Assembly (NCBI RefSeq): GCF_022605165.1
Contig: NC_063070.1
Span: forward strand, 2,976,001 to 3,040,000
Direction of reading: 5' to 3'
Length of the DNA stretch: 64,000 bases
DNA from: Purpureocillium takamizusanense
Lineage: Eukaryota; Ascomycota; Sordariomycetes; Hypocreales; Ophiocordycipitaceae
This document shows, piece after piece, positions 11,101 through 22,632 of this stretch. The notes under the pieces are model-generated. The model was not told the origin of the DNA. It was given only the letters and a program-made list of their open reading frames with translations, and did not search any database. The translations under genes were made by a program, and so were the position numbers. The first letter of the stretch is position 1. Each line of letters opens with the position of its first letter.

Positions 11101-12576
11101 CGTGTTTGTCTGTCTGTCTGCTGGCGGCTGTGCAATACGTAGTACTACTAGCAGATCCGAACTTCGGCTCGTCCTCAATATGGGAAAAAGGGACAGTAAA
11201 ACAAAGAGCTGGGCAACCTGGTCGTGGACCCCGCCGGCGTGCGCAAGCGCCGTCGTCAGATCTTGATCTGGCATCGCGAATATGGAGCTGCCAATGCAAG
11301 ACGACAAAACAAGCCCCCCGGCCGGCCCTCTGCCCCTCCCCGCAGGTTCATTCTGATACTAGCATGAGCATGGCTCGGAAACACCAGTTGCTTGAGGATT
11401 ACGAACGAATGGCGCCCGAGCCTGTCGGCTCAGGCCCCTTCCGTGGTCTAGCCCATGACGCCGCACTCTGTCTGGCGTGGCCGTGCAGTCGTAACTACGA
11501 AGTAGAAGAACGTGCTCGCGTTATCATGCCCCCGCCAAAGCTGTATGTATGTGAGCATCCATATCGGCGTGGCGGCGACGGTGACGGCGGCGGCGGCGGC
11601 AACAGCGGGCGATCTTGCATCCGCCTCGCATCAGCTGGAGGGCTAGCGCTCGCCACCGAGGTAGCAGCCGCAGTATTTGGGTCGTCTCATGGTCTGCAAC
11701 GCGGCGACTGAGGCTAGTAGTTGCTGCTGGCGAAGACACATGCGACGCCGACCCCGTACCAGTCAACGTGGGATTCGCCTCGTCGTTCCGAGAGCAGAGG
11801 TCAGGCTGTGGCCCTGGCGGCACGGGCTGCTGCGTGTGCTTTTCGACGTCAAAGACGGTCGGTGTGTGTGGTTGCTGGCCAGCGCTCTCCCGGGGACAAA
11901 GAGAGGGGGGTGGGGGGGGGGGGGCACAAGAAGCCACCTGCTCTTCTTCTGTTTCTCGTTTCTCACCCACAGCATCGGATCAGAGAAAAGAGAGATCTTG
12001 ATCCGCGCATGGTTTTTTTATGACGAGGCGAAAGAAATCCTCGAAAAAAAAAAAACAAGATTGCGCCAGATACGCAAATGGGGCTCCCTTCTTCTCGCAA
12101 TACCTAAAACGAAAAGTAAAAAAAAAGCACGGACATCCCGAGGAACTGGTCGGGGGACGTGGGGAGCTGCGAAATGACGTGGCTTGACAAAGCCATTGTC
12201 ACGCTATCAATGAGAGGAGAGGGCGAGCCCGACCTGCTGGGAGCCTCGACAATTGGCCCGGACTGAAGCGCGCGGGCGGGCGGACGGGCGGGCGGTTCGC
12301 CGGTTGACCGACGAGGCGAGCGACAGTGATATGTGTCGTCGATATACTCCGGGTTGAGCCTTGTTGTTCGGAGGCGGCAGTCGAGAGCCGCCCTTCCGGA
12401 GAGTGTGATACTACTGTGATGAAGGAGCTGCGCTGTGCAGAGCAATGTCTCAAGGCGACCGACCACAGATGTCTTTACTAACGTTAGTACGTACGCACAG
12501 AGCCTGGCCATGCGACCAGCGGGGCCGCGCAGGTGTCGTGCTGTTTGTTGTTGTTGTTGCTTGTTTGTTTGCTGCT

Positions 12577-12605
12577 GGCGGCGGCGGCGGCGGCGGCGGC
12601 GGCGG
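12577..12605. repeat. (GGC)n microsatellite
   Basis: An uninterrupted run of about nine GGC units, next to a TTG/TTTG-rich run at about 12545-12570. It is intergenic. Confidence 0.85.
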
Positions 12606-13061
12606 GCCAGAGCGCGCACGCGTTGTCGATGGGCATTGTTCGGGGGCCAGCACATGGCCTTTGAGACAGACAGCCAGGCAGCGTAAGATTTGTCGGGGAC
12701 AAAGCGCCCAAGCGCCTGAGATGAATGAGTCGAGAACAACGGCGGGCGGGCGGGCGGGCGGTCAGCAGCGGGCGGGCCCGGCGAGGGCAGCAAGCAAGCA
12801 CGGAGCGAGTCGTGTCCTGGTCGTCCTGTTCTTTTGCACGGACGGGGACGGACGGGTTGATGGAAAGCGGTGCGGTCGCTGGTGGTGGCAGCTGTGAATA
12901 AGGTAGGTAGGTATGCCCGAAAGTAAAGTTACTACATGATATATAGGCCAAGGGTGGGCAAGTTTAATAACTTTCCTTGTCGTTGGAGACTTTGTGCTAC
13001 GTAGCACGGAGCGTAGTCTTAGTAGTATGTCGTCGTCGTGTTGTGACATGCAAGCCCAACA

Positions 13062-13116
13062 AGGCAAGCAGGCAGGCAGGCAGGCAGGACAGGACAGGCA
13101 GGGCAGACAGGGCAGC
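13062..13116. repeat. (GGCA)n microsatellite with degenerate flanks
   Basis: Perfect GGCA tetranucleotides near 13069-13088 decay rightwards into GGACA and GGGCAGACA units. A similar GGCA array occurs at 49047-49076. Confidence 0.8.
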
Positions 13117-15959
13117 GATGCATCCCGAACGCCAATCTGCTGGTGCTGGGCACATGTCGTGCTGCAATAACTACTGAATAAGCCCGCTTTCGTCTCGTGC
13201 CACAAATCTCACTTGCAAGGGCTGGACTTTCTCAATGCGAGATGGTCGTGCAGGCGTCTCCCTGCCAGACAGAACCAGACGTTCAGACTTCGCGGACAGG
13301 GTTCCTGCGTCTTGTTGTTGTAGTCGTAGCACTGCCAATAAGGGCCTTGAACCGTTGCGTGCATAATGAAGCCATGTCCATGGGTGGTGCCTCCCCCCCG
13401 GCCCAGCCACAGGCCCCGCCGTTTGCCCTATCCATCACCCACCCATCCCCTTGCTTGCTTGCTTTTGCCTTCCCTGACAGGCCAGCAAGCAGGCTCTGTG
13501 AGCGACGCCAGACCGCCATCCTTGGTTCGTTCCATGCGGGCCAGCATCGCGGTCGAGCGCCATGCGGCTGAGTTTCTGGAAGGGAGGGAGGGAGGCATGG
13601 ATGGATGAGATGAGAGCGCCCCCGCCAGCCCAGCCCAGCCCAGCCCAGCACGGGCAGGGCAGGGCAGGGCAGGCAGGCATCGCCACTGGTGCCACGCCTC
13701 CGCCGCCTTCATTAAACGCTGCAGCAAAGGGAGGGGTGATTGCCGATGCAGCTCGGCGTCCAACCCTCTGTGCCTTGTTGAAATCTTGACTCTGCTGATG
13801 ACTCTGGCATGATTCTCGACACCGGTCGTCTTTCGCTGCCAGGCCATTCCCGGCTAGTATTGACGACGACGACGACGACGCATACATGGTCCAATTGCCT
13901 CCTACGTTGTCCCGATCCAAGCGCGCGCGAGACGTAGCTCTTGGATGAAACGACTGACCCCGCCCGCGGGCTATAGTTCCTTGGTCCGTAACAATTGTGA
14001 TGCAGTAGAGTGTGTAGTCAGAAACTCAAGTTAGTTAGTACTACGGCCTAGTGTGTGTTGCCCGTTGCTGTGAGAATATCCCGGCCCGTTGTCTTTCTTT
14101 GGTCATGTGGGAAGAAACGGACGAGCAGCAGAGCCTCCCTTGTTGAGAGCAAACGTACAGGGGGGGGAGGAGGATAATGATCCATCCGCCCCAGTTTCTA
14201 CTATTAGATATATCCAGGCACCTACATAACTTTCTGTGCCTTTGCATGTGCCCCATTGAGACCTCATTGACTGCGTAGGAACGGTGATTCGTACGAATGT
14301 AGTATGTATGTATGCATGCATGTCATGCACAGCTGTCGTTGGGGTGGTTGTTAGACAGCACAGGGCCGGCGGCCACGGGAAGTGAGCTCCATCCGGGCAA
14401 GTCAATCTCTCAACAACACACGGCCACAACACCAGCACCCGCATTCCTGCGCCTTTCTACCTCCACCTCCTCGATTGTTGAAGCTAGCTAGGCACGTACA
14501 TATGTACATACATCACTGCGCGGGCGTGGCACGGCACAGGGCTGGACTGGAGGCGGGTGGGCGGGCTGATGAGAGCAACAAGCTCCACAAGGCATGGCAT
14601 CCATGTCATGATGTGATGATGGGGCCATGGAACGGCCCAGCCGCCGGCCGCCGTTTTGCCCCTCCGCTCGATGCATATGAATGGACAAAAGACATACATG
14701 GCATCAATGTACGGCAAGAGAATGATGAACCGTTTGGGGGGCGCGCATCGTATGAGCCGATTCGCGCGGCGAAACACGCATGGTCTCTCCGTCGCGCGCC
14801 CTTCTTTCCCCTCCGAGTAAACACCTAAAAGCAGTGTTTGAGCTGCCAAAACAATCACAACACGTTAGTAGTACGAGGTACCTACAGCACTGCTACAACA
14901 ACAACAAAACACCGCTACAAGCGGCGACTCAAGGGAGGAGTCCGTGACTGGCCAGCGACGTCGCAGCGGTCCCCGTCTAGCCCACTGCTGGTCTGTTTGA
15001 AAACCTGCTGGGGGGACAATGGCCCTTGGCTCGAACTGGGCAAATCCAGTACGGCTTGGCCCAACCGCGAGAAAGAAGAGGGCAAGGCTCCAGTAGCTCC
15101 CCAATCACGACGCCGTCTGTCAGGATGGACGCCTTGGACGCTCTGCAATGGAAGGTCTGTCTGGCTGGTGTGTCCGTCCATCCAGCAATTATTGGCCGGG
15201 CTGGCTGGGCTGGGGCTGTCCATGCGCTACCTTAGTAGCTAGCAACAGGCTGTTCAGTGCTACCTCCACTGCAGTGACTGACTGGGCTGAGGCCCCGCCG
15301 CGGGGCGAGCTGGACAACCCAACTGGAGCCTTCGCGCTGCACCCCGCTGCAGACCGGACGCGAGCCTGCGGCGCTAGGGGCTCAGCGGCTCCTCCGATCG
15401 AGCTCTCTTTCCAAGTTGAGTCCCCCCCCCCACTTCAGCAGAGCGCGCGCGCGACGGGCCAGCAGCACACGCGCCCCAGCCCAGGCCAGCAGAAGGCCTG
15501 CCATCCCTGCAGCGGCGATCTATCCCGGCTGCCGTCGCCCTGGACGGTGGGGGGGGACACATCACGGATCCATTGGGGTGCTGCTGGGTGGAAAGAACAT
15601 TCGTTAGGTTAGTTCGTTAGCACTTAGCCGCTGGAAGCAGCCCCCCTCCCCACATGTGCCTCTCCGTGTGCCGTGCCCCCTCCCCGCGGGCCTGCGCTTT
15701 TGTTGCAGCTCCGTCAGCGTAATCTCCAGGGAAGCGCCGCTTGCTTGCTTGCCCGTCCGTACGCCCGCTGCCCGCAGGACGCCGCCGCCGCCTCTCTCGG
15801 TGCCCAGACGAGCGAGCCAGCGAGCGAGAGAGCAAGGTCTGGCTGGGTTGGCTCTGGGGCAAGGGGAGAGGCCCAAGCTCCGTTTTTTATTGGGGGCCAT
15901 GCGCTGTTCGTCGTCTCGTCACGTCCATCACGGCAGGCTTCCGAGGAGGCGGCATGAAA

Positions 15960-16115
15960 GTCGATGTGTGCGTGTGCGTGTGCGTGTGTTGTGTTTTGTG
16001 TGTCGGCGGCGGCTGCGGCTCTTGTTCTTGCATGTTGTGGATGTCTGTGTGTATATGCGTGTGTGTCTCCAGGGCTGCGCGTATGTCTGTGTGTGTGTGT
16101 GTGGCCGCTGATGAC
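15960..16115. repeat. GT/GTGTGC-rich simple repeat
   Basis: GTGTGC units (about 15965-15990) are followed by GT-rich DNA up to a perfect GT run near 16090-16103. Purine/pyrimidine alternation makes this a candidate for non-B DNA; no coding content was recognised. Confidence 0.7.
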
Positions 16116-16861
16116 CCGGGCTGCGTGCGCGCGCGCTGGCGTCGTCCCATGCCTCCCCTCTTGGCCCATCTTCGCAGAGGTGCCAACTTCCAGGTTCATC
16201 CATCCACCCAGGCTTTTCGTACCTGAACCTGCCCAGGTGGTACGCAGCGCCTGCGCCGCACTCAGTGGCCCCCCCCTCCCATGGGTAGCTTGCTCCCCCA
16301 GTCTTTGTTGTTCCAGTCCCGCTAGCAACCGCCGCCTGCCCTCTCAGACAGCGCCTTCTACCTACTAGAGTAGCGCCAAACTCCCATCCGCCATTGAGCT
16401 CCCACAGGGCACCTGCACCAGCTGCACCACCACCAGCACTACCACCCGCCACCACCAACGTCCGCCAGCGCCTCCACAGCCGAAAAAACAACAGTCACAG
16501 GCCGCATCGTCATCAACCTTCCCTCTCGCCGTGCCTCGCTCGCGGTCCCCCCCTCGAGCCTCCTCCTGCGCCGCCCCTACACCTCTCATTTTGCCTTTCT
16601 TGGGCCGCAAACCGCCGCCGCCGCCGCCGACGACGACTCGACCGTCGACCGTCGACGCATCACTCCCCCGAGTGTCCGCCAATTCGGGCGCGTTATCCCT
16701 TGGCACCTCCTCGTGCTGCTACTGCTGCTGCTGCTCGGGGCTGCTCCCTCCAGCTCTTCTCTTCCCCACACGCTCGCTCGCTCGCCTCTGCCGCGCAGCA
16801 TCGCGCATTCCTGGGTGGAGTGAGCACGACAAATCGAACCGACGGCACACGCTCGACGACG

Positions 16862-16909
16862 ATGCAAAACCGCCTCCCCTCGGATACCCCTCAGAGCACC
16901 CTCGTCTAG
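16862..16909 (+). other. Candidate upstream ORF in leader of the 16979 gene
   Basis: An ATG opens a 15-codon frame ending in TAG 70 nt before the proposed start codon of the large gene at 16979. If the transcript starts upstream of 16862, this uORF would be read first and could reduce initiation at the main ATG. No transcription start evidence is available from sequence alone. Confidence 0.35.
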
Positions 16910-16978
16910 ATTTTAGAAATGTTCGCCCTGGCCTCGCGCTCCCCGCTTGCGTAGAGGAGGATTCCCTCGGCGACGACC

Positions 16979-19900
16979 ATGCAGGCCGTTCCCACCGTAA
17001 GTTTCATGGCTGGCTCTCCCTCCCTCCCTCCGCCTCTGCCGCCTCCCGAGTGATGTGTGTCACCACTCCCGCCTCGCCCTCCCTCGACGCCCGTCTAGCT
17101 CGAAACCTTCTTGTCGTCCTCTTCCCCCCTCCCCTCATTTTTTCCTGCTCCCTCGAAGCTTCATCTTCCTCTATCGCGTCGTCGTCATCATCTTAGTGCG
17201 CCCCCCGTTGCTGCTCGCAGCCTCACTAACCAATCGTCTCGTGCAGCTCGTTGGAACCGGCACTGCCGTTGCTGCGGCGGCCACCGGCTTGGTCTTTGGC
17301 CAGTCCTCGGAACCCAACCCTCCCGCCACGGCTCGGGGCGCATCGCACACGAGGACGATATCGACCGACCGCGTCCTCGAGCTGGACGAGTCCCGCCGGC
17401 CGAGCACCAGCTTCTCCCCCGTCCGCCCCGCCACGACGTCGGCCACGCCGTCCACTCCAGCCGATTACTATTACTCGTCTCCCCCGCCGCCGCCGTCTTC
17501 GCGGGACACTGTGTCTAGGCCGCCATTGTCCCGCTACCAGCGGCCGCACTCGTCGCAGTTCTCTTCTCCTAGAGATTCCGTTAGGAGGCATTCGTTTCTG
17601 AGGCACCACGGCGACCTGTCCCCGCTGGCTGTGGCCGAGGAGTCGAGGGAGTCTCTGGCGTCCAATGGCTCCTGGATGAGACGGCTGTCGATGCGTCCTC
17701 TGTCTCAGCACGACGGCAGTAACAGATCGAGTATAATCGCCGACTCGACGTCAGTCGCTTACTCGCTCAGCTCGACGTCTCCCATACTGGCTCGGTCCAG
17801 CTCCACGGCACCGCCTCTGCCCCCGAACAAGCTTGTCAAGCGGGCTCCCTCGACGCGCCTGCCCGAACCTGGAGATTCGCCAGCCCGCCGCCCCAAGGGA
17901 CACCGGCCTACTCTTCGTCGACCGGCCACGAGCCATCAGAGGTCCGCGACCCTCCAGCAATTCCGGGCTGACATTGACGTGGCCGGCTCCGCCGCGCACC
18001 CCAAGTATTCCTTTGAGCAGCCAATTTCCCCCGAGGAACTTCTTGGAGCGTCGCCCATCGACCCGATACCCGCCACGCAGGCTTGGTCTGCCTGGAAGTC
18101 GTTCTTTCACCTGAGACGAGCGACCAACGCTACCCCCTCGGGCCGCTCCCTCGGGGACAGCAGCCCATCGGCAGGACCCTCTGGCATAGCGAGCATCTGC
18201 CCCGACAGGAGGTCGCGGCAAAGAGCCTACTTGCTGAAACCGAACATGATTTCTGCACCGCTCGTGCCCGGCGTCCAGCCGACGCCCATGAGAGCTGAGG
18301 AGGATGCCGGCCGACACCCCTCTGCCGACACACCCAAGGGCCTGAAGCCCTCACCAGAAATCACCGCCGCGCCGCCGACGCGGACCAAGCGATCTCTCTC
18401 GGCGAGCCTTTCGACAGCAGCCAACAACTGGGTTCTGAAGACGTCAGGAAGCCTGCGTCGACCTAAACGAGGTGGCGACCAGCACAATGACCAGGGCGGG
18501 AATAAGCGGCACGTGTCAGCCCCAGCCGGCGGCTCGCCGCCAGCCATGGTGCAGCAGCGCCAACACCACCACCAAGGAAGCAATACGCCCGAGAAATCAG
18601 CAAGCGCCCCGATCGTCCCAAATGCGCAGGGGTCGACGCTCGGCTCAGCTGCCTCTATCCAGCGACCATGCCATAAAAGAGATGCATTCTCCCCACTGCC
18701 CCCGCTTTCCATGTCGGGCTCTGCAGCTGGATTCCATGACGATTTAGTATCGCGTTCCGGCGGGGCTCGTCACGGTCGGCCTAACCAGCCGTCGGGTAGC
18801 TCGACCAGTTCCGCTGCCATGTCGCAGCTGAGAGGATCGCACTATGAACGATGCTCCGTCCTGGAGAGCTCGGACGGCGACGGTCGCGGTTTCGCGTCGG
18901 GCGACGAGGACGATACCGACTTCAAGAGCGACACCGTCTTCGATTCGCTGCGGACCCTCTCGTCGGCCCGCGTACGGGCGGTGGAGACGCCGCTCGAATC
19001 CGTGTACGACGAGTCGCCGCCGAGCACCGCCGGCAACGGCAGGACCAAGCGCCTCTCCATACACGAGATGCTCGGCGGCCGGGGTTGGGATGGCGGCATC
19101 AAGATCATGGAGGAGGAGGATGAGACCTCGTCTACGCCGGTCCGTGCCGCCAAACATGCGGGGGCTGGCTTCGCGCTCCACGACGGCGCGGACGAGCCCC
19201 GTTTCAGCTTAGAGTCGTCGCACAATGCTGTTTCACAACCGCCCAGGGACCCGGGTCGCTTTTCGATTGACGACGATTTTGACGAGGATTGGACGAGAGA
19301 TGACGACGGCCCATTTAACGCACTCTCCCCCCCGTCACAGGGCCACCACCACGCCAACTCGCTCACTGCCCGAGGCATGAACCCCAACGTGCGCCTTGCC
19401 CTGGCCAGCATCGAAGGAGACGCGACACCCCGGCTGCGAGGCGACGCCCATCGCAGCGAACGCCCGCTGAGCAACCTGTTTGATTGGAGCGAGCCGCCCG
19501 CTCATGACAAGCAGGACAGCAACGGGACCGGTCTACGCCCCAGGACGTCGTACGCCATGCCCGAAGTGGACTTGAGAGGCGGCCGTTCCGCTACGCGCAA
19601 GGTTCCCGCGCCGCTGCACGTCCGAAGCCAGAGCGTTCCCGTCGTCCACGACTTCAATGACGAGTCGAAGCCCATGGGTGCCAAGTACGGCACCTGGGGC
19701 CTGGGCACCAAGACTGTCTCCGAGGACTGGGACGAGGATTTTGAGTTTGGCGGGGCGAATAGCGAATACGAAGGCAAGGGCGCCGGCGAGGTGTTTGCCG
19801 TTCCCGAGTCGATCCGCGCGACGCAGCCGAGCGTCAGGGCGCATTCGGGTCAGATACGCGAGCTGTCGCTGCTGGTCAATGACCTGAAACGCCTCTGCCG

Positions 19901-20714
19901 GCACGGCCGTGAGCTGAACATGCTCAGTGGGGACCAGCGGGGCCTGTGGAAGGAGGCTGAAGGCATCATCGCCCTCGCATCACCCGACGAAGACGACGTG
20001 AACGAGGATCACCAGTCCATCGCGTCGGCGGCCCACACGGATGCCTTTGATATCAACGAACGTCTCGTCGAAGACGGCTATGACGCCGCCTCGCTCGACC
20101 GCCTCGACGCCGCCATTGACAGCCAAGAGCCGGCCATGTCGAGGACGGCGGTCGTGCGAGAGCGGCAATCTCCCCGACGCCGGTCCGTCTTCTCCCCGGA
20201 GGATGATATTTTTGGAGGCAGCTGGCCGCTGGCAGATGGCGACGCACCTTCTTCCAACCGGCCCAGCCGGCCACGGACGCCAGATAACCGGCCGCCCAAG
20301 CCCAACGACGTCACCGGCATGGTCCGATCGGTCATGGAGTCGGTGCAGAACCATCGTGCGCCCCCGGAACCGATGCCCTCGCCCCGGGGCAACAATGGCA
20401 ACCCCCGCGTGCACTTCGACACCAACAGCCTCAAGGCACTGGTAAGGCGAGCCGGCGAACTGCGGGACATTTTATCCGACAGCATCCGCAGGGAAGATCA
20501 GATCACACAGAGCCCAGCGAGGACACCTCGACACGAGCGTCGTCTCGAGTCCAGCCCTGCCTTTACTCGCGTCTTCGACGACCCCGGCTCAAGCCCGCCT
20601 CGACGCAGCGCCCTTAAGAATCGCGCCACAGCCTCCATCATGGAGAGCCAAACGCCAGAAAAGTCGCCATCCTCGGTCATGGGCCGGCGCGCACCGATGA
20701 TGACGGTGAGCTAG
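16979..20714 (+). CDS. Large disordered protein, tentatively Byr4/Bfa1-like septation/mitotic-exit regulator
   Basis: Two exons: 16979-16996 (six codons, MQAVPT) and 17247-20714, giving 1,161 aa. The 250-nt intron has a GTAAGT donor, a CACTAAC branch site at 17223 and a GTGCAG acceptor, and is phase 0; the frame stays open through the intron's 3' part, which can mislead toward a false start at 17055. Most of the protein is serine/proline-rich and disordered. Structured islands are an acidic WDEDFEF motif near residue 834, a predicted helical segment around 873-917 (RELSLLVNDLKRL) and a C-terminal helix around 1060-1092 (NSLKALVRRAGELRDIL). This architecture recalls Byr4/Bfa1, the scaffold half of the GAP that restrains the septation initiation network, but I cannot prove it. 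Multiple SP/TP sites suggest mitotic phosphorylation. Confidence 0.85.
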
Positions 20715-22367
20715 GCGGGGCGGCATGACCCCCCTTGCGTCACATCCACCTACATGGCACGGCCTGTTATATCACTGGCTCGCTGCATGCGCCTTGTACG
20801 AATCAAGTTTTGTATTGGATTTTGTGAATATCAATTGCCACGGGGCCCGGAATATCGCGGATACATACGCCATGTCTCAGCCCCTGCCGGCCATTGCGCC
20901 TGTTTGTTTGATGCGCCCAGGGGCGAGGGGACAGCTTGATCGGGAAGCTGGCGCCGCCCGCAGCGTTCAAACAGGCACACACACCCATGCTCCGGCCATC
21001 GATCCGCTGGTCGCTGCGCTAATAGCCTGTTGTGCGTCCCACGAGACGAAGCCACGACAATTGCTGGCGTCGTTGTATACCATGCCCGCCGTGTCGACAT
21101 GACTTGTACTGCCTTCACGCCGCAGGGATGCATGCTATCACACCTCAGCGGGCGGAGGCCGAGATTTACTTTGTCATTCACGCATTCCTTTTGTGGAACA
21201 TGCCCGTCGAGACGCCTCCGACACGTCCATGGAGGCTGTAATGATATCTGGGAGAAGCCGGCATGCCCGAGCTTCGACCATGCGCCTAGGTGGCGCCGAA
21301 CGACATGGCTGAACGAGCACCGAAAACACCGCCATCTTCCCACAGCACATGCACGACCCCGAACCAAACCGAACCCAACAACACCCACCACCTACTTACT
21401 ACTTATTCATCACACATACCCCAACATCCGACAAACCTGAAAACTTCAAATACAGAACAGAAACCTTTTTTTGACGCAATACTCGTATGACGCATTTTGA
21501 GACGCGCGCGTGGAGCCAAGCAAAAACAAAACATGGAGACCTGCAAAGGAAGAGAGAGCGAGAGAAAGAGAGAGAGAGTGTGTGTGTGTGCGTGGGAGAG
21601 GCGATTTGACACATTTGCACAACACGAGGAGCACTACAGGATACTGGGAGTTTCCCCGCGGGGAGGGGGAAACCCGCCTACCCAAGGACGGGGGAAGCCA
21701 AGCCCTGGCGCGGAGAGTGTTGTTACATGATGGGATGGGGCAGAGTGGCCAAAAGACGCGGGACCAGCTGTGAGGATGACGGGAGATGGCGGCTCTCCCC
21801 CGGTCCTCGGCCGAGTTTCCTCGGCCGCTTTTCTGGGTCACAAGTCTCTGTTGCTTGAGTAGTAGTCGTTTTTGTTGAGCACTTGATGAGAATTCACGGA
21901 TAGAGCCTCCCCTCGCGGGGGCTGATGACCACCACAACCATGACCATGACCACAACTGTGACTGCCACTGGTACTGCGGTGCCCTTTGTTTGGCTGAGTG
22001 TGCTGCGCTGCCACCCGGTACTTATTGCGTGCACTGTTTAGTCGACTCGTGCGCCGTGCATGTCGTGGGTACGTATATAATACATACGCACAGGTGTCAA
22101 CACTAAAACCTGTAGATTGACAATCCGCCGGAAAATTAAAAAAAAAAAAATCTAGTATACATATGCGCGCGCGCGCGTGTCATCTGAAACGTGTTGTGTG
22201 TGTGTGCCCGTGAGTGAACCCATGGAGAAAAGGAGTGTAACAAAACACATGATAAAAAGGAACGGGTATCTACTTTGTATCTCCCAGCGAGGAGATTGCC
22301 GCATGTGCACATGCATTCATTGCAGGCGTGGCTGCTCCCCTAGCATTCATCGCTTCTTCTTTCCCCT

Positions 22368-22397
22368 TCCCAACATCCCAACATCCCAACATCCCAA
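22368..22397. repeat. CCCAACAT tandem octamer, three copies
   Basis: Three consecutive copies of an 8-nt unit, then an A run. It lies in the 3' flank of the large minus-strand gene ending at 22633. Confidence 0.85.
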
Positions 22398-22545
22398 AAA
22401 AAAAAATCTGAATTCAATCAATCAGTCAATCATCATCATTGCCTTGGATCGATTCCCTTGCCGCCTTCCCGAACGTGCCTTTACCTACTACCCTCGCCGT
22501 CACCCAACTCCTTGATGTGCAAAAAGATCAAGAATAAGAAACCAA

Positions 22546-22614
22546 AAATAAATAAATAAATAAATAATTAGAAACCTTTACGAGGCTGTTGTTGTTGTTG
22601 TTGTTGTTGTTGTT
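22546..22614. repeat. (AAAT)n and (GTT)9 microsatellites
   Basis: An AAAT run (about 22546-22568) and nine perfect GTT units (22588-22614) sit just beyond the stop codon at 22633. In the transcript of the minus-strand gene the latter becomes an AAC repeat in the 3' UTR. Confidence 0.85.
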
Positions 22615-22632
22615 GCCTGCGCTCCGCCCCGC

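Larger units (their letters stand above)
8165..16978. other. Gene-poor intergenic block of about 8.8 kb
   Basis: No open frame here resembles a protein family; the longer ones are low-complexity or arginine/glycine-rich by composition. What can be seen: microsatellites (GGC near 12577, GGCA near 13069, CAGCC/GGGCA near 13627, GAC near 13862, GT/GTGTGC near 15961-16110), many homopolymer runs, and palindromic TACGTA/GTAC motifs (for example 8732, 9332, 9615, 10653, 12487, 12994, 14287, 14496). The left end should hold the GCN20 promoter and the right end the promoter and long leader of the gene starting at 16979. The block is long for a genome whose other genes here are mostly 0.3-4 kb apart. 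Confidence 0.6.
20715..22632. other. Convergent intergenic region with simple repeats
   Basis: Lies between two convergent large genes and should hold both 3' UTRs. It contains a GA/GT-rich tract near 21550-21600, an alternating GC run near 22165, three copies of CCCAACAT (22368-22392), (AAAT)n and (GTT)9. No gene was recognised; open frames over the GA tract are low complexity. Confidence 0.6.

Noticed and set aside
13062..13116. GGCA array considered as a CRISPR-like array
   Set aside because: Units are 4 nt with no spacers; a plain microsatellite in a eukaryote.
15714..16328. 204-codon minus-strand frame
   Set aside because: Runs through the GT-rich repeat, giving a His/Thr-rich translation typical of CA/GT repeats.
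17055..17246. Start codon at 17055 for the Byr4-like gene
   Set aside because: This part is the 3' half of an intron with branch site and acceptor; the true first exon is at 16979.
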